From: Chionoecetes opilio
Lineage: Eukaryota; Arthropoda; Malacostraca; Decapoda; Majidae
Direction: 5' to 3'
NCBI GenBank assembly: GCA_016584305.1
Contig: JACEEZ010004873.1
Coordinates: 68,501-132,500, forward strand
DNA length: 64,000 nt
The notes under the pieces are model-generated. The model was not told the DNA's origin, ran no database searches, and saw only the letters and a list, made by a program, of their open reading frames with translations. A program made the position numbers and the translations under genes. Shown here piece after piece: positions 54,960-64,000 of the stretch. Position 1 is the stretch's first letter, and each line of letters opens with the position of its first letter.

Positions 54960-55454
54960 CTACAGTTTATAATAAACTACGGTTTCAAGACCTACCTTCA
55001 CATAGTCCAACAGCACATGTTTGATTGCAGCAAGAACGTCTGGCAGGATTTTGCAGATGGTGCTGGCTGGAACTCTGAACAACAGCTCTAGGGACTGATA
55101 GGAGTCCCCTGTGGCTAAGAAGCGAAGAGTGATCTCTAGTTTGGTCCGGGATGGAACAGCAGGCCGCATCAAAGTGTCCTTCTTTTGTATAAAAGGATGT
55201 ATCTTCATCCACAGCTCTTCAAATTTTTCGCACGTCAGCCTCAATACTCTCCGGTATGTAGTTGGGTCCTCCAATGCCAGTTCCTTCAGGAGATTATCTG
55301 AGGCCCCCTGAGCCTGCCTCCTGCCTATCCACTTTCGTACCCATACACTTCTTTTTCTTGGCTGTTTTCTCATAACAGAATCACGAATTCTAGCTTGGAG
55401 CACCCTTGCACAAAGGACAACAGCGGCTCGCAGCACATCCTTCTGCGATGCCAT
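54960..55454 (-). pseudogene. HARBI1-like: HARBI1-type transposase exon 1 (minus copy)
   Basis: Practically identical to 45155-45675 (same RKRSVWVRKWIGRRQAQGAS, LLKELALEDPTTYRRVLRLT and FRVPASTICKILPDVLAAIK segments). Starts ATGGCATCGCAGAAGGATGT and is open to the donor DYVK|GTAGGT near 54996. Next to the right TIR (55495-55625), as expected for a 5' exon. Its downstream catalytic exon is probably the one at 50381 or has been deleted; the MADF exon at 53259 lies between. Confidence 0.88.
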
Positions 55455-55494
55455 GACGCCTGGGACTGCTCGAAAACGCTAGCGAATTCATAAT

Positions 55495-55625
55495 TTTTAT
55501 CAGCATCGTGTAAACGGCTTACCGCTTGCGTCTTTATCAGCTTAAATTCGCTCTGGGAGAGCGATAAGTTGGCGACAAAAGAAGCTAGCGTCTAGCGTCA
55601 AAAGCAGCGCCGTGTAAACCGGCCT
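55495..55625 (-). repeat. Harbinger right TIR
   Basis: Complement of 43731-43860: CAGCATCGTGTAAACGGCTT, TTATCGCTCTCCCAGAGCGA-type palindrome, GCTAGCGTCTAGCGTCAAAA and GCGCCGTGTAAACCGGCC. Confidence 0.9.
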
Positions 55626-57185
55626 AAAATTTCAGACTCAACTTGATGGTTATAGTTTCAAGTTTAATGGCGAAAATGTGGAAACTGCAATGGATTATAA
55701 ATATCTTGGCATTTTATTTAATTACTATAATGGGAGATTTAGGAATAGTCAACTTGAATGTGTGCAGTTAGCAACAAGAGCTATGTCTTGCCTTATTGAG
55801 AAAAGTAGAAAATTTGATTTGCCTATAGACCTTCAAATAGAGTTGTTCCAATCCACAGTGTTACCAATTATGTTGTATGCCTGTGAAGTATGGGGTTATT
55901 ATGTAATTAGGGAAATGGAAATCTTATATATGAAATACTTGAAACATATACTAGGTGTGCACAAGAACACTTGTAAAGATATTATTTATGGTGAACTTGG
56001 GATATACCCTGTGGAAATTTATATCAAAACCAGAATGATTAGTTATTGGATACGTTTATTCACGGGTAAACCAGGAAAACTAGCTTATGTTATTATCACT
56101 GCTTAATGTATTTGCATTCTGTTGGTCACTACACTTCTCCGTGGTTAAGGGAGATTGAGTCTATTTTAAATAAATGTGGCATGTCAGGAATCTGGTTGTC
56201 CCAAGAAATAATTCTCAGTAAACTCAGTATTGTTAAGGAAAGCTATTGAACAAAATCTTAAAGATCAGTGGATCACTGTTTGGTATAATAACATCATGAC
56301 AAAATCTATATGTAGTGTCTATGTAACCTTTTTGGAGGCGGTAGCGGAGTGGTTAGCGTCTCCGACTGGCGTTCTTCGGTGACCCGAGTTCGATCCCCGA
56401 AGAAAAACAAAACCTTTCTGCACCGTCGAGTGGCCTAAGAACACCCACATGCCCTGCCCATCAACTCTACCTTCGATTGCGAGTGCATCGGAGGACACAG
56501 GGGGGCGGCATGAGCCTCTAATCACAGGCGTCACTATAAAAATCTGCCTGCGCCACCATGGGCGAGGACCAACCATCACACCCCTCAAGTGAACCTCCAG
56601 AGACTACCATCCGAGCCCTGGATCACCACTGCCTACAGACGCTATAGGCACAAGTGTAAAAAAAAACAAAAAAAAAAACTGTATGGAAGGGACGAATATT
56701 TAACTAGACTAAAGGACAAAATCAAGAATCACCCTTGCTAAGCTAAGAACAATAATAGATTACCAGTGACTGTCGGCAGATATAAAAATATTATTTGAGA
56801 AGAAAAGTTTTGTAGTAAATGGGCCAGTACCAGGGCCACTGGGAATGAATATCATGTTATTCTTGAGTGTAGTAATCCAGAAATATCAAGAGCTAGGGAA
56901 ACTTGTTTACCCGAGTATTTCTGGAACATACCTAATATTATATAATTATTATATAATAAGTTTATTATGTTGATGCAAAGCAAAAATACTGTATTACTGT
57001 ACCAGCTAGTATAATTTTTTCATGTCATATTCAAAATTTACAGATGATCCTGAGGAACAGAGATGTACACATAAACTAAACTTATTTGTATTTTAGTAAA
57101 TTATGTTTCGGATGTATATTAGTATGGGATTGAATGGAGCTGTGCTCCATACTTTTGTAACAAAAGTCTGAGCAATAAATAATTT
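55626..57185 (+). pseudogene. Non-LTR retrotransposon RT C-terminal part and 3' UTR
   Basis: Continues from 43614: FNGENVETAMDYKYLGILFN, LPIMLYACEVWGYYVIREME, VHKNTCKDIIYGELGIYPVE and MISYWIRLFTGKPGKL. After decay and a SINE (56332-56675) comes FCSKWASTRATGNEYHVILE-C, the His/Cys segment seen at the C-terminus of several non-LTR proteins. The 3' UTR ends GCTGTGCTCCATACTTTTGT-AAC and GAGCAATAAATAA before a (CA)n tract. Confidence 0.85.
56332..56675 (+). mobile_element. tRNA-derived SINE, monomeric head
   Basis: A-box-like GCGGTAGCGGAGTGGTTAGC, B-box-like CGAGTTCGATCCCCG, then GTCGAGTGGCCTAAGAACAC, CATCGGAGGACACAGG, GGCATGAGCCTCTAATCACA, GGCGTCACTATAAAAATCTG, CCTGCGCCACCATG and a poly(A) end (56655-56678). 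It lacks the second tRNA-like unit of the copies at 6.4 and 54.5 kb. Confidence 0.85.
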
Positions 57186-57200
57186 TACGTTTTAGTTCAG

Positions 57201-57205
<5 letters not shown>

Positions 57206-57268
<63 letters not shown>
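57206..57268 (+). repeat. (CA)n microsatellite
   Basis: Joins the 3' end of one retrotransposon to the ORF1 tail of the next. Confidence 0.95.
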
Positions 57269-57269
<1 letters not shown>

Positions 57270-57407
57270 CCCAATAGCTCTGGTCATATACCTAGCACAT
57301 CAGTAGAGGCTACCGCGGATGGCAACACTGACGCCACTGGGTCAGATAGGGGTGCTACCACCCGGTCACCCGGAGGTGGCAACAACAGGAGGGGTAAGAA
57401 AAATTAA
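57269..57407 (+). pseudogene. Retrotransposon ORF1 C-terminal tail
   Basis: Open in the frame SSGHIPSTSVEATADGN, SDRGATTRSPGGG, NNRRGKKN to a stop at 57405-57407. Ser/Thr/Gly-rich with a basic end and followed 52 bases later by the ORF2 start, it looks like the end of the ORF1 (nucleic-acid-binding) protein. Everything upstream has been lost at the (CA)n tract. Confidence 0.55.
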
Positions 57408-57459
57408 GAACATACATAGCTGTTGTAATACTTAACTCTTAACTTACATCCCTACTTAT

Positions 57460-60400
57460 TTGATGGATTTTATATTCCCATTTCATTCCTTAGATGATAA
57501 TGAATTAAATGATGTGTTTGTGCATAATGTATATGATGTTTCTGTTTGTAAATTAAATTGCTACAAATTCAATCCTTTAGATTTTCAGTTTGATAGATAT
57601 GATGATACACTCATTTTTCATAAATGTAAGAGATTTAAACATTCCACAGTCTGTATATACAACAATGAATGACCAAATGTTTGCAAGTAAAAACTCGAAT
57701 ATGTTCGCTATCTTATCAATGAATATTGCTAGTGTTGCAAGAAATCTACAACCATTTGAAGACCAAATTTTAAACTTAAGCAATATTAAATATGACGTTA
57801 TCGGTTTTTCTGAAACCCGACTTGATAGTGACATTGCCCCTTTATGTGAAATTAATGGTTACACAATGCACTCCAAGCATCGTAACAGGCACGGAGGTGG
57901 AGTGGTCATGTATGTGTCTGATGCCTATACTTCTCATAGTCTGCATAACGTAAGTTTTTGTGAACCTTATCTTGAATGTCTGTGTGTTGAGCTTTTGTGT
58001 GGTAGAGATAGGTATTTCCTAGCTTCCTATTTTCCTAGCTAATATCGACCTCCTAATGGTAATATGAATAATTTTATTAACAAATTAAAAGAGCTTTTTG
58101 AGTATATTGAAAGTCAGGCCTATAGTGCCATATATTTGTTTGGTGACTGGAACATTAACTTATTGAAACAAAATAATTCACATGTTATGGAATTTACAAC
58201 ATTAATGTATACCTTTTCTCTCTTGCCTGCAACCACCAAACCCACCAGAGTAGCAAACGGCACAGTTTCCCTGATAGATCACATTTGGTCTAATCAGGCT
58301 GTCAAATTCTACAAATTTCATAGTACATACGTCAGAGTAAAATCTCTGACCATTTTCCAGTCATTTCCTGATTTCTTAAACACAGCGGCCCGGCACAACC
58401 CCGGAAGACTGTAAACAAGAGGGTATTTGGCCCCGAGAATATCAGTAACTTTGTTGATGGTATGTCACAGGTCACTTGGGATAATATATTAGCTTCTAGT
58501 TGCCCTAACAATGCATATGATATGTTTTTTGAAAAGTTTAATGAATTATTTCAACATAATTTTCCTTTTAAGTGTCGTAGAACCACAAGAAGATCAGAGA
58601 GAAGCCCATATTTAACACCAGGTTTGTTTAGATGCATTAAAGAAAAGCATCGACTTGCACGACTTGCTAATAAATGGCCATTGACATTTAAGGATAAGTA
58701 CAAACTGTATAGAAATAAGTTAACCTCCCTATTACGTACTGCTAAAGACGAATATTACAAAAGCCAACTTCAAGAGAGCCAGGGTAATGCTAAAAGCACC
58801 TGGAAAACAGTAAAACAGCTACTGGGACGGAAAAATAAGTCAAATAACATGCTTATTAACCTAAATCTTATTTCTTCCCCTGATACTGCTAATGCATTTA
58901 ATGATCATTTTCTTAATATTGCCAACGATTATTCTCACAGTGTCGATATAAGTTATAGGGATTATCTTCAGAACTCTTCAAATTTTTCTATGTACCTATT
59001 CCCCTGTAATCAGTCTGAAATCAAAGCCTACATCAATTCTTTAAAATCAAATGCAACTGGCTATGATGATATTCCTGCAGCCGTACTAAAACAAACTTCT
59101 GAATATATAACACTTCCTCTTGCACACATAATCAATTTATGTTTTAGTCATGGTATTTTCCCTGATAAGTTGAAAATAGCTAAAGCAATTCCTATTCACA
59201 AGTCTGGTGGTAAAGATGAAATAAATAATTACAGATTAATCTCCATTCTACCATCAATTAGTAACATCTTTGAAAAAGCAATTGCTTACCGGCTCTGTAA
59301 TTTTTTAGAAAATAATGATTTATTATCTGACTGTCAATATGGTTTTAGGAAAAATAGGTCTACAGAATCTGCTCTTCTACATTTTGTCTCCACTGTGTAT
59401 ACTAATCTAGATAGGAAATTTATGTCGCAAGTGTTTTCTTAGATATATCAAAGGCATTTGAGTCATTAGACCATCACATATTACATTCTAAACTTATGAA
59501 TATTGGTGTGAGGGGACCTGCTTATAACCTATTAGTGAGCTACTTATCTGATCGCAAGCAATCTGTTCTCTGTAATGGCGAGTATTCTGAGTGCAAGTCC
59601 ATCAAGCAAGGTGTTCCACAAGGTTCGATTTTAGGCCCCATCTTGTTTCTGATATATGTAAATGACATAACTAATGCAAGTAATAGTGCTACTTTTACCT
59701 TATTCGCAGATGACACAAGCTTCATAGTCACAGACAAAAGTCTTTTATCCCTTCACAATAAACTAACTCATGAATTAACTAATGTAAACAACTGGATTAA
59801 AGCCAACAAGTTAAGACTCAATATCAATAAAACTCATCTTATGTTATTCCAGAACAGGTCTTTAGTGCATGACTTGGACCCTGTAGGTATAGGTAGGGAA
59901 ATTGTTAACCGTGTACAGTCGACAACATTTTTAGGTGTCATAATAGATGAGTATTTCAACTGGAAGCAACACATTTCTCATGTTTGTATTAGTATATCCA
60001 AGATTTGTGGTGTCTTGTATCGCATTCGCTACAAACTAACAACTGAAGCAATGTTAACCATATATTCACTGTTATTCAAAAATTATGTATTGCATATCAA
60101 TATGGGGTTGCACTTGGCCATCATTCTTAGACAGCGTGTTCAAGGCTCAGAAGGCAATTCTACGCGTTCTAACCTTCAAGAAAAAATTTGATGCAACTGA
60201 GGAGATATATTCATCTTTAAATTTATTAAAAGTCCCTTTTATCCATAAATACTTCATGTTGATAACTATATTTAATTCTATAAAAAAGAATGATAACATT
60301 TTCCAGCTACAAGATCATGCTCATAATACCAGAAGAAATCAAATTAATTTAGTATGTCCTCCATTTAGAACAACACTATACAGTAATTCTATCCTGTGTC

Positions 60401-60519
60401 TCGGTCCTAAGGTGTGGAATTCCTTACCTAGTCTAGTAAGAAACAATATTTATGTTTGTACCGTTAATAGCTTCAAGTATAGAATACAAAAGTATCTTTT
60501 GCATTCACAAGCACAATGA
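57460..60519 (+). pseudogene. ORF2: APE-type endonuclease and reverse transcriptase
   Basis: Endonuclease: ILSMNIASVARNL, YDVIGFSETRLDSDIA, HGGGVVMYVSDAY, YLFGDWNINLL, SLIDHIWSN. RT: IKAYINSLKSNATGYDDIPA, AKAIPIHKSGGKDEINNYRL, QYGFRKNRSTESALLHFV, LDISKAFESLDHHIL (motif A), QGVPQGSILGPILFLIYVND (motif B), TLFADDTSFIV (motif C), LRLNINKTHLMLF, FLGVIIDEYFNWKQHISHV. C-terminal: YCISIWG, AQKAILRVLTF and GPKVWNSLPSLVRNNIYVC. Breaks: near 57590, a stop at 58041, frameshifts near 58330, 59440 and 60100. Total length about 1000 codons, normal for the group. Confidence 0.92.
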
Positions 60520-60662
60520 AAGAATACATATAATATCTGAGCTCTTTTTTGCTGCACATATGATATCATATTGCAAGGGTCAACTTGTATACTTTGTTAA
60601 TATTTAGATAATTCAAGTAAATTTCAATGATTATGTTGTGTATGTGTACATTGTGTGTGGAT

Positions 60663-60663
<1 letters not shown>

Positions 60664-60736
<73 letters not shown>
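60664..60736 (+). repeat. (GT)n microsatellite in the retrotransposon 3' UTR
   Basis: About 73 uninterrupted bases, followed by diffuse TG-rich DNA to 60860. Confidence 0.95.
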
Positions 60737-60738
<2 letters not shown>

Positions 60739-61098
60739 TTTCATCTATTTTATGTGTATGAATATATTTACTGTATGCTCTTATATGTTTTTGCATATGT
60801 ATGGTATGTATATATGTTACATAATAATATATTTGTATGAGTACGTGTGTGTGTGTTTATATAGATAGTATACGTTAGTATGAGTAAGGATATTTACAGA
60901 TGTTTTTTATGAATACTACATAGAAATGATATAATAGTCTTCGCTCTAGAATGTGCACATATTACCTTGCTTAATAACTGGGTCTGCTAACGAGAGTTTT
61001 CTCAGCAGACTTTTCCACGAAAGGTTAATGATGGATTTAATATTTGTGTGTATTCTTTATGGCAATAAAATATTTGAACTTGAACTTGAACTTGAACC

Positions 61099-61379
61099 CA
61101 CACCCACACCCACACACGCACACACAAACACACACGCACACACAAACACTCACACACACACGCATCGTACGTGCTGCACATTTTCAGTAAAGAAGCTATA
61201 CATTACATTAAACTATAACGCTTAAATGAAGGTACGACAGTTTGAGTTCATTGGTTCAGTCTTTAAGAAAGCTCGATCGGCTCGGTGAGTCACTTCGGTG
61301 AGGCACACTGGTAAGAGCTGGTGTCACTCTCCATGCACTGCCGACCCCTGTTTATGGCTTTGAGGTAGGTGCTCTGTAA
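61099..61379. other. CA-rich tract and unrecognised DNA
   Basis: CCCACACCCACACC and (CA)n with CAAA interruptions to about 61165. The rest has no supported feature. Confidence 0.5.
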
Positions 61380-62726
61380 GGCTGTGTACACACCAAACGA
61401 GTCGAGTCGCGTCAAATCATGAGTCATTTGACTATTAATTTTGAATCAACACCGACTGACACAAACTGAGTCAATCAGTATTCAGCACCCAGGCCTATTT
61501 CAAATGGTATGGACGATTTTTCACCGAAATTCTGGTAGGCTTCCTCAGCGTACCTTAGCAACCCGGACCTCTCATTAGTACTGCACGATGCCAGCCAGAT
61601 ATCTCTCTGAATAATATTGTCTTAAATTAGACAAGGGAACCGAGAGCTATGGTATGGAGCAAGAGGGGAAGAAAAGGTAAAATATTAAGATGAAGACGAA
61701 GTTAAATCCCGAACTAAATTCATTAGGACACCCACTTCCATGATGCAGTAAATGTTTGCTTCTAAAGGCCGGTTCCCACTAGCCCGCTTCTACGGCCGCC
61801 GTTACCGTACACCGCCCAACAATGACGTCATCATCATCACCACTTGAGTGTTATTTGTGGTAACCAGGCACAGTTTGCACCTCCGCTCGAGCGGACACCG
61901 CCAAGCGGGAGAGATGACTTGATTTTAACTTTGTACGGCAGCCGTACAGCGGTACGACGGTGCGGTCGACTTTTTTGTGACGTCATTGTTGTTGTACGGC
62001 GGCCGTACAAGCGGGCTAGTGGGAACCGGCCTTTAGACCATAATTGGGAGAATGGTTTCTGTTTTCCTTGAAAGATTCCTAAAGACTCTCTGAATTTCCG
62101 TCGTAAATCACTATTTTCGATATACAAAATCAAATATATAAATTTAGGAAGGCTTTTTGGTAGGGAGGTTTAACTCCCTGCCTAACCTAATCCCACTTTC
62201 TACCTAACTTTAACCTGACCCCACGTTTTAACCTCCTAACCTAACTCAACCCTTCGTAAAACTGACCGTGGGAAATGAAAAATAAAACAAAAGCTATGTA
62301 GGTCACAAGAAGGAGACAAATGAGGCGTAAGTAACTATTATCTACTCTCCTTACAAATAAATATTTCACAGCTCCGAAAGTAGTGATTACGATGGAAACT
62401 CATTGCGAGAAAGTATTTCAGAATCTGTTACAATAAACAGAAACCGTACTCTGAAATGTGTAGTGAATGATGGGAAGAAGAAAAATAATTCCCATGAATT
62501 TCACACCTCTGCGGACCCGCGGTGATTCCTAAAAATAATTAGCCCAACTCTATCTGTGACTCAATGCTATGCGACTCACCATGACTCGAATCTTATAGAA
62601 TCTAGAGTGAACAGTTTCTTGAAAAAAACTTACATTGGCTAAATATGTACTTGAAATGTCGATTCAAGACAAGTCATGAATCTTGTTGATTTGATGCGAC
62701 TCGAATCGCTTGGTGAGTACGCAGCC
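61380..62726. mobile_element. Non-autonomous element with GGCTGTGTACACACCAA ends
   Basis: Left GGCTGTGTACACACCAAACG then AGTCGAGTCGCGTCAAATCA. The right end is the complement of GGCTGCGTACTCACCAAGCG then ATTCGAGTCGCATCAAATCA. The ends are about 85% alike over about 40 bp. GACTCA/GAGTCA phrases recur inside both flanks. Contains the nested element 61765-62033. No coding region, and the target duplication is not evident. Confidence 0.65.
61765..62033. mobile_element. Miniature element with AAAGGCCGGTTCCCACTAGC ends
   Basis: Inverted ends of about 40 bp (AAAGGCCGGTTCCCACTAGC then CCGCTT(C/G)TACGGCCGCCGT) facing each other across 190 bp. GTACGGC(A/G)GCCGTAC is repeated inside. Flanks TCT and AGA are complementary, so the terminal inverted repeat may extend by 2-3 bases. 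Confidence 0.75.
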
Positions 62727-62747
62727 AAACACACACACACACACAAC

Positions 62748-62970
62748 GCCATGCTTGCGTGGTCAAGTGGATAAGATCACCAGACAGGCAGGCCACTTGG
62801 TGGTTGGGTGTTCGATCCCCAACACCGCTCGCACCCCGCTCGCTTCCAGGGATTTTTCACTGACAAATGCGGGCGGTTACTTGAGCAAGGGGATGGGGGT
62901 ATGTGTGTCCAGCATTACCCAAAGATCGGTCATAAAGCTCGATCGAGCTCCAAGCTCTTTCCAGGAGGGT
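62748..62970 (+). mobile_element. tRNA-derived SINE-like sequence (third family)
   Basis: A-box-like GCGTGGTCAAGTGGATAAG and B-box-like GGTGTTCGATCCCCAAC (62757-62825) with the right spacing for a tRNA-like promoter. The downstream body does not match the other SINEs here. No functional tRNA fold (no complete acceptor stem) was recognised. Confidence 0.5.
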
Positions 62971-63088
62971 AAAAAATATCGGTCGCTAGTCCAGCTCGCG
63001 TGGAGAAGACCGTGGGTGAATACAAACTTAGTATTACTTCCACACAAAGAATCAAACTCACACACATTATAAATCATGACTGCATAAT

Positions 63089-63099
63089 ATATTATATAT

Positions 63100-63184
<85 letters not shown>
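63089..63184. repeat. (TA)n microsatellite
   Basis: About 95 bases with one TATAATATA break. Confidence 0.95.
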
Positions 63185-63187
<3 letters not shown>

Positions 63188-63239
63188 GAATATTCTATAG
63201 CCCCTGTAGCCGAATGTAGGACCTTTTGGCCAAGGCCAA

Positions 63240-63345
63240 AATATGAACGTCTCACTAATCCTAGGTCTCTGAAAATACCAAATCTAACCTAACCTCAGCC
63301 TAACCTAAACTAAATTAACCTAACGGCCAAAACGTCCGTGGTCGA
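63240..63345. repeat. Degenerate CCTAA-type repeats
   Basis: AACCTAACCTCAGCCTAACC then TAAACTAAATTAACCTAACG. Related CCTAACC-rich patches are at 62160-62255 and (as TTAGGTTAGG) at 24715-24770. They resemble arthropod TTAGG telomere repeats but are short and irregular. Confidence 0.5.
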
Positions 63346-63439
63346 AACGTTCGGTTACCCCTGTACTCTTTATCTTTCTTCTTTAGGTTTTTATCTTGTC
63401 TCCTTGAGGGCTCAGGTGGTTGACCCTGCATTATTATAG

Positions 63440-63672
63440 AGAGCTGTGATGGTTAACCCTCGCCAGTCAAGGCGCAGGCATGATTTTTTTGGTGGCGCCT
63501 GTGATCAGAGGCTTATGCTGCCCAGTGTCATCCGAAGCACACGCCGTCGAAGGCAGAGTTAATGGCAAGCATGTGGATATTCATTGGGCACTATACTATA
63601 CGATTGGAGAAATATTTTGGCACCTGACAGGAATCAAACTCGGAATACCGAGCTCGCCACATGCAAGCGCTA
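63440..63672 (-). mobile_element. tRNA-derived SINE, diverged copy
   Basis: Minus strand, body related to 56332-56675: CCTGCGCCTTGACTGGCGAG, AATCATGCCTGCGCC, GGCATAAGCCTCTGATCACA, GGCGCCACC, TGCTTGCCATTAACTCTGCC and a B-box-like GAGTTTGATTCCTG. The head near 63660-63672 (GTTAGCGCTTGCATGTGGCG) is present but worn. Confidence 0.65.
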
Positions 63673-63677
63673 ACGGT

Positions 63678-64000
63678 CAGTGATTCCCAACCGGGGTTCC
63701 GCGGAACCCTGGGGTTCCGCCGACCATCACCAGGGGTTCAGCGAGAAACCGTAAAATAATTATGTGCTATTACAAAATGACAGTGATCTTAATTCATAAT
63801 TAATAATTCCTACTCAACAACACGTCACAAACACTTTCCAGACACTAACATACTCGTAAGTGTCAGTCAGTACAATGTATATAGTAATGAGAGCAAATAA
63901 TATGCATAGAATTAAGAAAAAAATAGTGTTATTGCCGGTGCGGGATACGCCCTTCATTCCTACTCCGCAAGTTTGGCGACACAGGGGTTGGGGTAGGAGG
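63678..64000 (+). mobile_element. hAT-like element, left end, continuing beyond the window
   Basis: Begins CAGTGATTCCCAACCGGGGT then TCCGCGGAACCC and GGGGTTCCGC, the classic hAT terminus CAGTG(G/A)TTCCCAACC. No coding region within the 323 bases visible. Inserted directly next to a SINE. Confidence 0.7.

Larger units (their letters stand above)
43615..55625. mobile_element. Nest of PIF/Harbinger copies bounded by AGGCCGGTTTACACGG ends
   Basis: Left AAGGCCGGTTTACACGGCGC (43615, repeated in tandem at 43731) and right GCGCCGTGTAAACCGGCC (ends 55625) are the outer inverted ends. Both continue CTGCTTTTGACGCTAGACGC inward. Inside are HARBI1-type exons at 44345, 45155 and 45990 (plus) and 49770 and 54960 (minus), and MADF/BESS pieces at 44638 and 47790 (minus) and 53259 (plus). 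The orientations and order require at least two, probably three, partial copies. The empty target in the surrounding retrotransposon would be around GGAAAGC|AAAATTTC; a clean TWA duplication is not preserved (GCA left, AAA right). Confidence 0.8.
57269..61100 (+). mobile_element. Non-LTR retrotransposon with EN and RT (CR1/L2-like)
   Basis: ORF1 tail, ORF2 (57460-60519), a 3' UTR with a long (GT)n tract (60664-60736) and a terminal run of TTGAAC units after AATAAAATATTTGAAC (61061-61098). The hexanucleotide tail is characteristic of CR1/L2-group elements. The most complete retroelement of the window, inactivated by a handful of frameshifts. Confidence 0.88.

Noticed and set aside
61844..62133. 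Overlapping 75- and 98-codon frames in the GGCTGTGTACACACC element
   Set aside because: They run through the inverted repeats of the nested miniature element and have no protein-like motif.
62757..62825. Functional tRNA gene (also considered at 6391, 35600 and 56332)
   Set aside because: Promoter-like A and B boxes are present but no complete cloverleaf with acceptor stem; each is followed by a SINE body or tail.

Overview
This window looks like a piece of a large, repeat-dense invertebrate genome, most probably a decapod crustacean. The basis is introns with GT-AG borders in the transposon genes, very long (CT)n, (TA)n, (CA)n and (GT)n tracts, and retrotransposon and SINE families that I associate with crabs and shrimps. 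The species assignment is inference. I see no convincing intact single-copy host gene, no CRISPR array and no bona fide tRNA or rRNA gene. Almost everything recognisable is transposable-element DNA, much of it nested, and many insertions can be placed to the base from their target duplications or from an empty sister site.

0-9 kb: a hAT-like end (1-420); a 3.2 kb element with about 130-150 bp inverted ends (587-3755) carrying a decayed FEN/XPG-like nuclease gene; a TTAA-flanked element containing two long (CT)n tracts inside a large palindrome (3978-5700); a dimeric tRNA-derived SINE (6.4-6.86 kb); and one copy of a 0.9 kb AGAGAGAAC element (7167-8066). 9-13.3 kb: two copies of one non-LTR retrotransposon, the larger split by a 1.5 kb GGCAG-type element. 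13.3-20.3 kb: mostly unrecognised AT-rich DNA plus a head-to-head cluster of three more AGAGAGAAC elements (15903-18334).

20.3-26.5 kb: a second, divergent FEN/XPG-like nuclease element (20356-26484). Its gene has two recognisable introns and two in-frame nonsense codons, and it has been hit by three other transposons (TTAA element, GGCAG element, Helitron). Removing each nested insertion restores or brings close the reading frame. The two nuclease elements share terminal bases TAGTCT(A/G)GTA and 3-bp target duplications. I regard this pair as the most interesting content of the window.

26.5-41 kb: a CR1/Jockey-like retrotransposon split at a TAA site by DNA bounded by AGGCC(A/G)TGTCACACG ends (26991-38422). 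Inside that interval lie two degenerate hAT transposase copies, a second Helitron with a verified empty site, a 0.96 kb AGGCC element with an almost perfect 287-bp palindrome, a Penelope-type GIY-YIG fragment followed by a hammerhead-like motif, and a tRNA-derived SINE. 41-57 kb: another non-LTR retrotransposon (EN + RT) split by a 12 kb nest of PIF/Harbinger copies. These encode HARBI1-type transposase and its MADF/BESS partner in several orientations, with a CR1-like element, a MULE-like foldback and further miniature elements inserted. 57-61.1 kb: a nearly full-length ORF1-tail + ORF2 (EN, RT) retrotransposon ending in a TTGAAC-repeat tail. 61-64 kb: nested miniature elements, SINE pieces, a (TA)n tract and the start of a hAT element running off the window.

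The genes are selfish-element genes, nearly all broken. The best preserved is the 517-codon reverse transcriptase ORF at 48129-49682.
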